DNA of 19,275 bases from positions 1 through 19,275 of the forward strand of contig NZ_JAQLDQ010000031.1 in assembly GCF_028209395.1 (NCBI RefSeq), in the 5' to 3' direction. Made by a program: the position numbers and the translations under genes. The stretch comes from Collinsella aerofaciens (GTDB lineage: Bacteria > Actinomycetota > Coriobacteriia > Coriobacteriales > Coriobacteriaceae). Shown here one piece after another: positions 1-7,684 of this stretch (positions are counted from its first letter, which is position 1; every line of letters starts with the position of its first letter). The notes under the pieces were generated by a model that had not been told where the DNA came from, made no database searches, and saw only the letters and a list, made by a program, of their open reading frames with translations.

Positions 1-2
1 GC

Positions 3-518
3 CTGGCGGCAGACGGAATCTGCCAACGTCGATCAGCCGAATTTGCAGAACTCGTCTACCTGAGCTCTTCGGGCGGCGCGGATCTCTACCCCACGCTATC
101 GGCCATCGAGCACCTTGCTTTCGTTAGGGAGGCGTGGAAATCGGCCGCCGACATCGACTCGCTCTGCGACTCCCTCGGAATCTCCCCATATCTCGACAAG
201 CCGGCCCGTAAACTCTCGACGGGAATGAAGCAGCAGGTAAAGCTTGCCATGGCGATAGCGACCGATTGCCCGTACCTCATCCTCGATGAACCGCTGAACG
301 GCCTCGATCCGGGAAAGCGGAAAACCTCCTGCGACGCGATGCGCAGCGAGGTGGCGCGGGGACGAAGCGTGCTCATTTCAAGCCATCTGCTCGACGACCT
401 GGCAGACCTCACCGACTCGTTCTACTTCATCGAGGCCGGCACGCTTGTGGAAAAGATCAAGTCGTCCTCGCAGACGCTCAAGCAGGAATACCTCGATACA
501 TACGAGGGAGGTGAATGA
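3..518 (+). CDS. ABC transporter ATP-binding protein (C-terminal part, truncated by window edge)
   Basis: The reading frame is open from the window edge, so the N-terminus with the Walker A loop lies outside. Visible are the ABC signature LSTGMKQQ, the Walker B/D-loop stretch LILDEPLNGLDP and the H-loop SSHLL, in normal order and spacing. These identify the nucleotide-binding subunit of an ABC transporter, which hydrolyses ATP at the inner face of the membrane. The downstream gene starts 1 nt after the stop, with its Shine-Dalgarno site inside this gene, so the two are translationally coupled. No permease is visible, so the substrate cannot be named. The short C-terminal tail resembles export-type ATPases (family inference). 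Confidence 0.9.
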   Translation: MAADGICQRRSAEFAELVYLSSSGGADLYPTLSAIEHLAFVREAWKSAADIDSLCDSLGISPYLDKPARKLSTGMKQQVKLAMAIATDCPYLILDEPLNGLDPGKRKTSCDAMRSEVARGRSVLISSHLLDDLADLTDSFYFIEAGTLVEKIKSSSQTLKQEYLDTYEGGE

Positions 519-519
519 C

Positions 520-948
520 ATGATAGGCAAGAGCTATGCAAAGATAGCGATTGTTGGCTTTGTACTTTGTCTTGCAATGGCACTATGCGCATCATTCGCG
601 AAGTATAGGTCCGAGCAATCGTTCATCGATGGCGCTGAAAATGGGTTTGGCATAGACGGGATGTATGCCAACGATGGCGCGACCAGGACGTCTATGGCGA
701 TTCTTGCAGGCGAAGACATGGAATGGCAAATCTGTAATGACGATGGCTCTTGTCTGAGTGGTCGTTTGGCCGCAACGAGCGACCCGAATTCGTTCGATCT
801 TCTCGACAATGATGGAGTGGATTGCGGTTCTGTTCACCTTTCATATGCATCGCGAGATGGGATGGACGGCATCCTCTACGTCTCCCACGAGACTGGCGAT
901 TTCAAGATGCGCAGGACTAACCGAGTGCCGGCTTTTATCGAGGAGTGA
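520..948 (+). CDS. small membrane-anchored or exported protein, unknown function
   Basis: 142 aa. Start chosen at 520 because GGAGG at 507-511 sits 8 nt upstream and the gene follows the ABC ATPase stop by 1 nt. Residues about 7-26 (IAIVGFVLCLAMALCASFA) form one hydrophobic segment, either a signal anchor or an uncleaved signal. The remaining ~115 residues are hydrophilic and look beta-rich, with three cysteines (one pair close together at CNDDGSC). I do not recognise the family. Coupling to the ATPase suggests an accessory protein of the transporter or a protein made together with it. A perfect 12-bp hairpin follows the stop codon. Confidence 0.7.
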   Translation: MIGKSYAKIAIVGFVLCLAMALCASFAKYRSEQSFIDGAENGFGIDGMYANDGATRTSMAILAGEDMEWQICNDDGSCLSGRLAATSDPNSFDLLDNDGVDCGSVHLSYASRDGMDGILYVSHETGDFKMRRTNRVPAFIEE

Positions 949-953
949 GAGTT

Positions 954-982
954 CCCGGCGGCCTGCCGATCAGGCCGCCGGG
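954..982. repeat. perfect 12-bp GC-rich hairpin after the ABC operon
   Basis: CCCGGCGGCCTG (954-965) pairs perfectly with CAGGCCGCCGGG (971-982) around a 5-nt loop, 5 bp after the stop at 948. There is no T-run, so it is not a classical intrinsic terminator, though it may still end or stabilise the mRNA. The BspA-like remnant begins immediately behind it, so the hairpin also marks a junction. Confidence 0.6.
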
Positions 983-983
983 G

Positions 984-1446
984 TATCGAATCCCGCATTC
1001 ATCCGTACACACACGGACGAATTCGGAAAGCAACCGTGGTATTCCTACAGGAATCGAATCCGTGAGGTCGTTGTCCTGGATACCTGGGATCCAGAGAGCG
1101 GTAGATACCTGTTCGACGGTCTAACCCAATCGACCTATCGAAACTCGATACATCGGATTGCACGACCCTGGAGGGCATGTTCAGGGGGTGCTCAAGCGTC
1201 ACGGAGCTTTTTGATCTCGACCGTCTTGACACCTCGAACGTCGAGAACACGTCCTACATGTTCCTCAACTGCCTGGCGCTCAAGGCCGTCAGCATCTTGG
1301 GATGGGAGGCGTCCGGAATCACAGACGTCGACCAGATGCTCAGTGGCTGCTCTACCTACATCCTCGCAACCGAGGAGCAGCGCGAGTTCCTGAACAAAAT
1401 CACCGGCTCCACGCAGCACGAAATTTGGACCAGCAACCTTTCTTAG
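984..1446 (+). pseudogene. BspA-like / DUF285 repeat surface protein remnant, frameshifted
   Basis: Two frames together read as a BspA/DUF285-type leucine-rich surface protein. From about 1000 to 1125, frame 2 gives TDEFGKQPW...VVVLDT...LFDGLTQ. From about 1126, frame 1 gives IDLSKLDTSDCTTLEGMF and then RLDTSNVENTSYMFLNC, the typical ldtSnv..M..MF.gC repeat. The switch needs one missing base near 1121-1128. No start codon, signal peptide or N-terminal region precedes it; the reading begins directly after the 954-982 hairpin. Intact family members are several hundred residues or more, so this is a decayed C-terminal piece. A sequencing error could explain the frameshift but not the missing 5' end. 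Confidence 0.75.
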
Positions 1447-1467
1447 CCCAGATCAAAATACCGGTTG

Positions 1468-1510
1468 TTTCCAGAAATCATCTAGACGCCTTCTAGATGA
1501 TTTCTGGAAA
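1468..1510. repeat. TCTAGA hairpin element, copy 1 (between convergent 3' ends)
   Basis: Perfect 19-bp inverted repeat, arms 1468-1486 and 1492-1510, loop CGCCT. The core on the minus strand is TCTAGAAGGCGTCTAGA (1481-1497), nearly identical to cores at 12203-12219 and 15666-15682. It lies between the BspA remnant stop (1446) and the stop of the minus-strand ATPase (1522), so it could act as a bidirectional terminator or mRNA 3' structure. Neither side has a long T-run. Confidence 0.75.
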
Positions 1511-1521
1511 TGCAAATAGCT

Positions 1522-2787
1522 TTAGATTCCGAGCGTATCGACCGGAGCAATAACGATGCCTTCGCTAGTTACGTGAGCCGGCATACCAAACCCGATGACG
1601 ATGAGTTTCGCCGCAGGCGGCCTCTCCCCACGATCGACCAGCTTTCGCTCGAGTCGAAGCAGATTTTCCACTGCCTCTGGGACTTGGGGGCTCCCAAGCT
1701 TGACCTCAACGGCAACCCACGAGCCGTCACGACGATGGACAATCGCGTCGACCTCCAGGTCGTCAGCGTCGTGGTAGTGGGATACGGTCGCATCGCTGGC
1801 CGCCGCGTAAACCTTGAGATCGTGCAGCACGAGGGATTCGAAGAGCAAGCCAAGGGTCTTCGGATCGGATGACAACGACTCCGGGGCCGCACCGATGAGG
1901 GCGACGGCGAGCGATGGGTCCGCAAGGTGCCGCTTCGCGCCCTGCCGCAGCTTCACCGGCGACCTGAGAGCCGGATGCCACGCGGGGACATCGTCGACGA
2001 TATTGATACGGCGCAGCGCGTCCATGTAACCGGTAATCGTATTCTTTGAGACGTCAACGCCCAAATCCCTTTCGATGGACTTCATGCCGGCAAGGGTCGA
2101 TTCATTGCGCGCAAGCGAGGAGAGCAAGGCCCTTACCTTAACCGGGTCGCGTTTCACTCCATCCGCCCTCGAAACGTCAGACTCGCAAACACCGTCAATA
2201 TAGGCGGCGGCTATCCGCATCGCGTCGGCAGTTGTCTTACCGACCGCTTGGGGCCAACCGCCGCGGCAGAGCAAATCCGCGATACCGGCGATACCGGCGA
2301 TGGATCCGAGTGACGCCGCAACGGGATCGCCGGCGAGCAGCGCGCCAAGCGAGACCGCTCCCGACGAAATGCCGAGCTCGAAAAGCGTCATGGTATCCAT
2401 CCGCAAACGGGCGATTCGACCCACACCGCTGTGCATCGGCTGGTTCTCGGCTCGCGGCGTCGCAGATCCGGTGAGAATGAACTGTCCTGGCTCCCCTCCT
2501 CTGGCATCGCATTCGAATCGCACGGCATCCCATAGCTTCGGTTCTTCCTGCCATTCGTCGACAAGCCTCGGGGTCGGTCCGACAATTGCTTGGGCCGGAT
2601 CGAGACGAGCGAGCTGGAGGGCCGCAAAACCGCCAGATGGGTCGGAGAGAGATAACGATGACTCGGCAAATCTCTGGGCTGTCGTTGTCTTTCCACACCA
2701 TTTCGGCCCCTGAATGAGCACTGCACCAAAAATGCCAAGGTCGCGCTCGACCAAGCAGTCAACACAACGTCCTATATACCTATCCAT
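1522..2787 (-). CDS. AAA-family ATPase with DUF4143 domain
   Basis: 421 aa. Start taken at ATG 2787 because GGAGGG (minus strand, 2795-2800) lies 7 nt upstream; an in-frame TTG at 2802 lies inside that site. The N-terminal P-loop is GPKWCGKT (about residues 27-34). A Walker B-like LVDEWQEEPKLWD and a sensor-like ILTGSATP follow, as in the AAA_14/DUF4143 ATPases. The C-terminal part carries EVDAIV...VAVEVKLG, the nuclease-like D-ExK signature typical of DUF4143. These proteins are widespread in gut bacteria and are often phase- or repeat-associated; their role is unsettled. A good promoter and 23-bp tandem repeats precede it. Confidence 0.9.
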   Translation of the reverse strand: MDRYIGRCVDCLVERDLGIFGAVLIQGPKWCGKTTTAQRFAESSLSLSDPSGGFAALQLARLDPAQAIVGPTPRLVDEWQEEPKLWDAVRFECDARGGEPGQFILTGSATPRAENQPMHSGVGRIARLRMDTMTLFELGISSGAVSLGALLAGDPVAASLGSIAGIAGIADLLCRGGWPQAVGKTTADAMRIAAAYIDGVCESDVSRADGVKRDPVKVRALLSSLARNESTLAGMKSIERDLGVDVSKNTITGYMDALRRINIVDDVPAWHPALRSPVKLRQGAKRHLADPSLAVALIGAAPESLSSDPKTLGLLFESLVLHDLKVYAAASDATVSHYHDADDLEVDAIVHRRDGSWVAVEVKLGSPQVPEAVENLLRLERKLVDRGERPPAAKLIVIGFGMPAHVTSEGIVIAPVDTLGI

Positions 2788-2815
2788 CGGCTTTCCCTCC
2801 AATCATTCATTTGAA

Positions 2816-2821
2816 ATTATA
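2816..2821 (-). promoter_or_regulatory. -10 box of the DUF4143 ATPase gene
   Basis: Perfect TATAAT on the minus strand, 28 bp upstream of the ATG at 2787. A -35 spaced 17-19 bp away (TTGTCC/GTCCCA) falls inside the first 23-bp tandem repeat, so a repeat-binding protein would compete with RNA polymerase. Confidence 0.6.
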
Positions 2822-2837
2822 GCGTCTATCTGCGTCG

Positions 2838-2920
2838 TTGGGACAAATAACGATTACTTATTGGGACGATTGACGGTAATTTATTGGGACGATTGACGAT
2901 AGCTCGTTGGGACGATTTCC
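2838..2920. repeat. four 23-bp tandem repeats (TTGGGACGATTGACG...)
   Basis: Units begin at 2838, 2861, 2884 and 2907 (the last incomplete, 14 bp). Each starts TTGGGAC and continues with a variant of GATTGACGRTA. The exact 23-bp period, about two helical turns, puts the same face of the DNA forward in each unit. The array covers the -35 region and upstream of the ATPase promoter, consistent with cooperative operator sites or iterons. Confidence 0.8.
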
Positions 2921-2975
2921 ATTTTCTTAAGGCACTAATCAACGAGACCCACTGTGAACTATGAGACGGATAAAT

Positions 2976-3197
2976 TTAGCTGACGCCTCTCATGAGTTCA
3001 GCAATGCTGATTTGAAATCCGTCGGCATTCTTCTTGAGATTTGAGAGGCTGACATTACGCCGCCCGACTTCAATGCTCGCGTAGTAGGAACGATCCATTT
3101 CAATCAAATTGGCGAACTGCTCCTGGCTGCACCCGAGTCCAGCGCGGAGCTCTTTGCATCTCATGCCGAATGATTTCTGAAGCGTCTTCGTATCCAT
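2976..3197 (-). CDS. XRE-family helix-turn-helix regulator
   Basis: 73 aa from ATG 3197 (MDTKTLQKSF). An HTH_3/XRE domain covers almost the whole protein: ELRAGLGCSQEQFANLIEMD, then YYASIEVGRRNVSLSNL. Upstream in-frame starts exist at 3212 (ATG) and 3233 (TTG). The ATG at 3212 lies about 10 nt after a possible -10 (TTTATA) and could be used by a leaderless mRNA. Neither ATG has a clear Shine-Dalgarno site. The gene is divergent from the large adhesin, and the shared intergenic region holds a 13-bp inverted repeat, so it probably represses itself and controls the adhesin (inference). Confidence 0.85.
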   Translation of the reverse strand: MDTKTLQKSFGMRCKELRAGLGCSQEQFANLIEMDRSYYASIEVGRRNVSLSNLKKNADGFQISIAELMRGVS

Positions 3198-3214
3198 GAC
3201 AAAAAGAGTCATGG
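3194..3214. repeat. 7-bp inverted repeat around the XRE start codons
   Basis: CCATGAC (3194-3200) and GTCATGG (3208-3214) each contain one of the two candidate start codons of the XRE gene on the minus strand. Pairing in mRNA would hide both, so it may limit translation. Confidence 0.4.
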
Positions 3215-3253
3215 ATTGTTGTATAAAAGCCAACGGACTATATACAACAATCC
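3213..3253. promoter_or_regulatory. 13-bp inverted-repeat operator with divergent promoters
   Basis: GGATTGTTGTATA (3213-3225) is repeated inverted at 3241-3253 with a 15-bp spacer. On the plus strand TTGTTG (3216-3221), 17 bp and TATATA (3239-3244) form a promoter toward the adhesin. The mirror-image elements (TTGTTG, 17 bp, TTTATA) point toward the XRE gene. A dimeric repressor bound here would block both. Confidence 0.65.
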
Positions 3254-3336
3254 CAGTTAAGGCGCATAATTATCTCTATTGGAAAGCACTCTGATGCCCA
3301 GTCGGATAGGGCACGGAAAAGGAATGGAACAGCACA

Positions 3337-6300
3337 ATGACTCAGGGAAAGCATTTCGCTGCCGGTGGCGATCACTTCGCCGCACTGCCAAACAAAAAGA
3401 TTCACACTCCGAAGGGGATCGCGCGTCTGACCGTCACCGCGGCGACCATGGCCGCCATGACCGGATCGAGCCTCATCTCACCGTTCACGGCATTCGCCCA
3501 GACCGGTGACGGGGGCACGCAGCACCCCGCCGTGATGTCGCCGATCGCTGCCCATGCCGGCGCGGCATCCGGTACCGGCGCGAAATCCGCCGCACAGACC
3601 ATCGCGGACCTGCAGAAGGCGGTCGACGAGGCGAAGGCGAAGGAGGACGCCGCCAAGGCATCCTACGATGAGGTCGCCGGCCCCTACAACGAGGTTGCTT
3701 CCGCCCGCGACCAGGCCAAGGCATCCTACGATTCGGCAGTCAGCGCCGGCACGGCAGCCGACCGAGCGGCAATGGACGAGTACGCCCGTCAGGTCGCAGA
3801 GGGCAAGGACGCCGCCGATGCCGCCGGCAAGGACCTCGAGCAGGCGAAGGCAGGTCTCGCAGACGCCAAGGCGGATGCATCCGAGAAGGACGAAGCGTAC
3901 CAGTCCGCCCTCAAGGCGGCCCAGGATGCCCAGGATGCCCTCGATAAAGCCAAGGCCGATGCCGTAGGCGCCACCCCGGAGGCAATCAGTGCCGCCGAGC
4001 AGGCCGTGCGCGACGCCCAGGATGCCGTGAGCAGGGCACAGGCCGAACTCGCCAACGCCAACGCGACGCTTGCCGATGCCCAGTCCAAGCTGGTTGCGGC
4101 CCAGTCTGCAAAGGATGCCGCCGATTCTGTCTTCGCTGCAGCCAAGCAGAACAAGGACGCGGCGGATGCGAAGGCCGCAGCCGCCAGCGCCGCCTACGAG
4201 AAGGCGAAAGCAGACCTCGCCGCAGCGGAGGCAGGCGCCAGCGGTCCTGAGTACGATGCCGCGAAGCAGAAGGTCGCGGACGCGGAGGCAACCCTCGCCG
4301 CCGCACGAGAGGCACAGTCCCAGTGCGAGTCCGAGCTCGAGCAGGCGCAGTCCGCTGCGGCAACGGCGCAGACTGACCTGAATGATGCCCAGGTGTCCCT
4401 CTCCGTAAAGCAGCAGGCCGCGGCCGATGCCGAATCCGGTGTGAACGCCGCCCAGTCCGCACTCGATGCCGCGAACGCCGACCTCGATGCGGCCAAGCAG
4501 GCGAATGCCGACGCCGTCGCCAAGCTGGATGCCGCGAAGCAGGCTGTCAAGGACGCCGAGTCAGCTAAGGCAGCCGCCGACGTAGAGCTCGCGAACGCCA
4601 AGGCCGCAAAGGATACCGCAGACGCCGCCGTGACCGCCGCGCAGCAGAAAGTCGACGAGGCCCAGGCGAAACTCGATTCTGCCGGCGCGCAGCTCAAGCA
4701 GGGAGCCATCGGCTTCTTCCGTGCCATGGGTGCCGATTCAGCCATCGAGATCATCCAGAACTGCACATACAAGGACTACACCGAAGTAGGGAACAGCCTC
4801 GACGCGACCAGTCTCGACAACATGCTCGCGGCAATCCCGTACATGAAGTCCATCAACGAATATCGCAAGTCCGTCGGTCTCCCTGAGCTCCAAGTCACGT
4901 ACAAGCTCATTGCGGCGGCGATTGCCAACGCGAACTATTCCGATGTCAAGTTTGGGCATTCCATGCAGTTTGATACGAGCGAAAACCTCGCGTGGAACTA
5001 TGGAACCGATCCGAAACCGCAGTGGGTGGACCAAGAAAAGGCTTTCTTCGATCAGGCGGTTCAGGAGCTCTATGGCGTCACCGGGCTAATCGGTAAGGAT
5101 GCCGTAGATTTCTACAAATCGCATAGCGGGATTGAATCCTATGTCAACCAGCATTTTAAGGTTGCCGGATATCCCGCAACCGTCGGTCACTACCTGCATG
5201 TCATCAGCCCTGAAATCGGCTATATGGGCATGGCAGTCTGCAGCAAGGGAACCATGAACGGCTGGCAGACCGACAGCTTCGATACCGCAAACCTGGGCTG
5301 GGCAGGCTCCGGTTGGAACATGAACCCCATGTCCGTCGACGAGTACGAGCAGAAGCTGACCTCCTACATCGACGGTCTCAAGAACGCCAAGAGCGCACTC
5401 GACGCAGCCAAGGCCGATCTCGCATCCAAGCAGCAGGCAGCCACCGGCGCCGCCACAACCGTCCAGCAGAAGCAGGTCGCAGCGGATTCCGCACAGGCAG
5501 ACGTCGATGCCGCGAAGCAGGACGTCACCGATGCCCAGCGTGCCGTCGATGCCGCAAAGGCTGATCTCGCATCCAAGCAGCAGGGCGTCACGGATGCCCA
5601 GACCGAGCTTGATGCGGCGAAATCGGACCTCGATGCCGCCAACGCGGCAGTCGATACGGCAAAGTCGACCGTCCAGCAGAAGCAGGTTGCCTTTGATGCT
5701 GCCAACGCAGCCGTAACGACCGTACAGTCTAAGTTGGATGCCGCCAAGGCGGACACCTCTGCCAAGCAGCAGAGCGTTGCCGATGCGAACGCCGATCTCG
5801 CGAAGTTCTTCCAGGACGTCGCCGACGCCAAGAAGGCGCTCGATACAGCAAAGAGCGTCCACGACGCGGCGGCAGCCGATCAGGCCGAGAAGGCGACCGT
5901 CCTCGCAGCCGCCAAGCAAAAGGCGGATACCACCGCAAGCGCCCTCGCGGATGCCCAGCGTGCCGTCGATGCCGCAAAGGCCGACACCGGCATTGCCGCC
6001 GACAAGCTCACCGGCTCCCAGACCGATCTCGAGGACGCACAGTCGAACCTCGACATCCTCACCGGTCTTGCCGCGAAGCTCGCAGAGGCACAGCAGCGCG
6101 AGCAGGATGCAGTAAAGGCCGTCAATGACACCAAGGCCGCGCTCGATGCCGCGAAGGCGGATACCATCGCCGCCGAGTCCCTGGTCTCCGCCGCCGAACA
6201 GGCGAAGGCGCAGGCAGACGCCAAGCTGTCGAAGCTGAACTCCATCGACGCAGGCGCGGCGATCGCTTCCGGCCATGACGCGAACGCGGATGACGCCCTC

Positions 6301-6687
6301 AACGCGCTTTTCGCCGCAGCAGTCGAGGCACGTGCCAAGGTCGCGCCCGCCAAGGCCATCCTGGACGAGAAGCAGGCCGCGGTGGACGGGCTCCAGCCCG
6401 GCTACGATGCGGCACTCGCCGCCTACGAACAGGCGAAGTCCGACCGCATCGCAGCGGAGCAGGAGCTTTCCGATGAGATTGCCCGACAGGATGCGGAGGA
6501 GGCCGCAAAGCAGCAGGCGGCATACACCCCGAAGCACCTCGCCGGCACGGATACCGCCCAGCCCGGCAGCCTCGCCCAGACCGGCGACCGCACGGGCCTC
6601 ATCGGCGAGACGTTCGCCATCGGCGGTACCGTCCTTGTGGCAGCCGGCGTCTTCCTCGATCAAAAGAAGCGCCGCGAGCAGATGTAG
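3337..6687 (+). CDS. LPXTG-type cell-wall-anchored adhesin: coiled coils flanking a CAP/SCP domain
   Basis: 1116 aa. A long Sec signal peptide ends near TAFA|Q (residue 54). Residues about 85-450 are an Ala/Lys/Asp/Gln-rich coiled coil. Residues about 452-680 form a CAP (SCP/PR1-like) domain with FGHSMQFDTSENLAW (about 539) and VGHYLHVISP (about 617), the usual paired His/Glu motifs. Residues about 683-1060 are a second coiled coil. The C-terminus has LAQTG (1079-1083), a hydrophobic segment and KKRREQM, so sortase should link it to peptidoglycan. The repeats AKADLASKQQ and AQRAVDAAKAD recur in the stalk. The start has only a weak Shine-Dalgarno (AAAGGAA). Its likely role is surface adhesion or host interaction. 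A terminator follows. Confidence 0.92.
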   Translation: MTQGKHFAAGGDHFAALPNKKIHTPKGIARLTVTAATMAAMTGSSLISPFTAFAQTGDGGTQHPAVMSPIAAHAGAASGTGAKSAAQTIADLQKAVDEAKAKEDAAKASYDEVAGPYNEVASARDQAKASYDSAVSAGTAADRAAMDEYARQVAEGKDAADAAGKDLEQAKAGLADAKADASEKDEAYQSALKAAQDAQDALDKAKADAVGATPEAISAAEQAVRDAQDAVSRAQAELANANATLADAQSKLVAAQSAKDAADSVFAAAKQNKDAADAKAAAASAAYEKAKADLAAAEAGASGPEYDAAKQKVADAEATLAAAREAQSQCESELEQAQSAAATAQTDLNDAQVSLSVKQQAAADAESGVNAAQSALDAANADLDAAKQANADAVAKLDAAKQAVKDAESAKAAADVELANAKAAKDTADAAVTAAQQKVDEAQAKLDSAGAQLKQGAIGFFRAMGADSAIEIIQNCTYKDYTEVGNSLDATSLDNMLAAIPYMKSINEYRKSVGLPELQVTYKLIAAAIANANYSDVKFGHSMQFDTSENLAWNYGTDPKPQWVDQEKAFFDQAVQELYGVTGLIGKDAVDFYKSHSGIESYVNQHFKVAGYPATVGHYLHVISPEIGYMGMAVCSKGTMNGWQTDSFDTANLGWAGSGWNMNPMSVDEYEQKLTSYIDGLKNAKSALDAAKADLASKQQAATGAATTVQQKQVAADSAQADVDAAKQDVTDAQRAVDAAKADLASKQQGVTDAQTELDAAKSDLDAANAAVDTAKSTVQQKQVAFDAANAAVTTVQSKLDAAKADTSAKQQSVADANADLAKFFQDVADAKKALDTAKSVHDAAAADQAEKATVLAAAKQKADTTASALADAQRAVDAAKADTGIAADKLTGSQTDLEDAQSNLDILTGLAAKLAEAQQREQDAVKAVNDTKAALDAAKADTIAAESLVSAAEQAKAQADAKLSKLNSIDAGAAIASGHDANADDALNALFAAAVEARAKVAPAKAILDEKQAAVDGLQPGYDAALAAYEQAKSDRIAAEQELSDEIARQDAEEAAKQQAAYTPKHLAGTDTAQPGSLAQTGDRTGLIGETFAIGGTVLVAAGVFLDQKKRREQM

Positions 6688-6709
6688 GACAAATCGCATA
6701 ACGACTCGG

Positions 6710-6743
6710 AAAGGGGAATCCCGCAAAAGGGATTCCCCTTTTT
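6710..6743 (+). terminator. intrinsic terminator of the adhesin gene
   Basis: A 13-bp stem, AAAGGGGAATCCC (6710-6722) with GGGATTCCCCTTT (6729-6741), encloses a GCAAAA loop and runs into TTTTT (6739-6743). It begins 22 bp after the stop codon. Confidence 0.9.
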
Positions 6744-6812
6744 CGTCTCGCCAGCCACGGTTCGTTGAGGCAGCTTCAGCTTAAGGGCCACAGATTAAAC
6801 CGATTTACAACT

Positions 6813-6858
6813 GTGACCATATGACTGTGCGCACATGTTAGCATGGTCATATGGTCAC
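6813..6858. promoter_or_regulatory. 13-bp inverted repeat GTGACCATATGAC, operator-like
   Basis: Perfect arms 6813-6825 and 6846-6858 with a 20-bp spacer that holds its own palindrome TGTGCGCACA. The half-site GTCATATG recurs at 7091-7098 and, with changes, before parA at 9193-9220. It lies in the 350-bp gap 6744-7095, which otherwise shows only the remnant at 6897-7049. Confidence 0.55.
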
Positions 6859-6896
6859 CTATTTACAGCTGCGATTATGATGCAATAACTCAACCG

Positions 6897-7049
6897 TTAG
6901 TGCTTATTAAACAGCCAATCGAAGCCAGGCTTGCCCAGTGTTTGGCGCATCTGCCCCACCTGAATCTCCGTCTCCACGCCATCCTTGCCGATGACGGCGG
7001 CCATGTTCTCAGCGGTCAGCAGCCAAGATAACAGACGGGCGGATCCAGC
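6897..7049 (-). pseudogene. 3' remnant of an unknown gene
   Basis: On the minus strand a 50-codon open stretch reads ...LLSWLLTAENMAAVIGKDG and ...GQMRQTLGKPGFDWLFNKH before a stop at 6897-6899. It reads like ordinary protein, but a stop at 7050-7052 precedes it and the only ATG is internal. I take it as the surviving tail of a truncated gene; the family is not recognised. Confidence 0.35.
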
Positions 7050-7082
7050 TCAGCATATAACGTTTGGTAATACATGACCATG

Positions 7083-7100
7083 TTAATGTAGTCATATGTT
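7083..7100. repeat. TTAATGTAGTCATATGTT motif, copy 1
   Basis: 17 of 18 bases match 9185-9202 upstream of parA. Here the motif overlaps the start codon of the following ORF (7096), so a protein bound to it would block that gene directly. A related, more diverged version (CATGTTAGCATGGTCATATG) lies at 6834-6853. Confidence 0.6.
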
Positions 7101-7440
7101 CACGCATTACAAGCTGGGACCTCATGTATTAGAGCTCGAGCTGCGCCCGTGCGTCCTTGGCGTCTCGCGTCCGACCGTCATCAAATGGCTCAAGCCGGGC
7201 TGGCGCGATAAGCGGAATGAGGTCGTGAGGCGGATGGACGCCGGCAGCGTCACACCCATCCGCCTCACGGACGATGAAATCGCGTGGACGCCGGAGGCCG
7301 TGACCGTCAGGGCGTCCGGCGGGGAAATCATCGGGCTCGATACGTGGGGCATGGCGAAGGTTCTTACCGGAGCCTATGGTCCCGACTCTCCCGGTCGTAT
7401 TCCTACGATATCGCCCCTAAATCACCAATGTGTCAGATAA
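7096..7440 (+). CDS. small protein with helix-turn-helix-like segment, unknown, possibly truncated
   Basis: 114 aa. The segment LGVSRPTVIKWLK (about residues 21-33) resembles the recognition part of a helix-turn-helix, so a DNA-binding role is possible. The middle part has clean GC-rich codon use, while the last ~15 residues look unlike it and may be read-through after a truncation. There is no Shine-Dalgarno site; the ATG lies inside the 7083-7100 motif. The stop overlaps the 3' end of the opposing gene at 7433 by 8 bp. A perfect 14-bp inverted repeat (7224-7237 and 7256-7269) lies inside it. Confidence 0.45.
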   Translation: MFTHYKLGPHVLELELRPCVLGVSRPTVIKWLKPGWRDKRNEVVRRMDAGSVTPIRLTDDEIAWTPEAVTVRASGGEIIGLDTWGMAKVLTGAYGPDSPGRIPTISPLNHQCVR

Positions 7441-7672
7441 AGAATGATGCAATGGCTATGATCAAGCATACGGCGGATGCGGCGACTGCGCCTTTTTTCC
7501 TCTCCTTTAGTCCGACGAATAGGGTTGCCGTAAAGTAAAGGGCGGAAATGCAGTCTATGGCAAGCAAAACGAGTTCCTTGGGCGGTTTCAGCAAAAGGTC
7601 GCTAGCAAAGAGTGATGCGAGCAGGATAAAGCCGATTGTGACCAAGTATCCCGATTGATTTTGCGACAGCAT
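7433..7672 (-). CDS. small three-helix membrane protein, candidate immunity protein
   Basis: 79 aa with three hydrophobic segments: about 8-27 (GYLVTIGFILLASLFASDLL), 33-53 (LVLLAIDCISALYFTATLFVG) and 60-79 (GAVAASAVCLIIAIASFFI), linked by short basic loops (KPPKE, KERKK). Start at ATG 7672, with AAAGG about 8 nt upstream. It begins 12 nt after the stop of the secreted peptide gene and runs the same way. Small membrane proteins directly downstream of a secreted peptide are often immunity proteins in class II bacteriocin loci. No homologue is recognised, so the role rests on context. Another possibility is an export helper. Confidence 0.65.
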   Translation of the reverse strand: MLSQNQSGYLVTIGFILLASLFASDLLLKPPKELVLLAIDCISALYFTATLFVGLKERKKGAVAASAVCLIIAIASFFI

Positions 7673-7684
7673 GGCAACTGCCTT

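Noticed and set aside
5086..6726. 546-aa minus-strand open frame
   Set aside because: Shadow of the Ala/Asp-rich adhesin gene on the other strand; composition is leucine/glycine-rich and meaningless.
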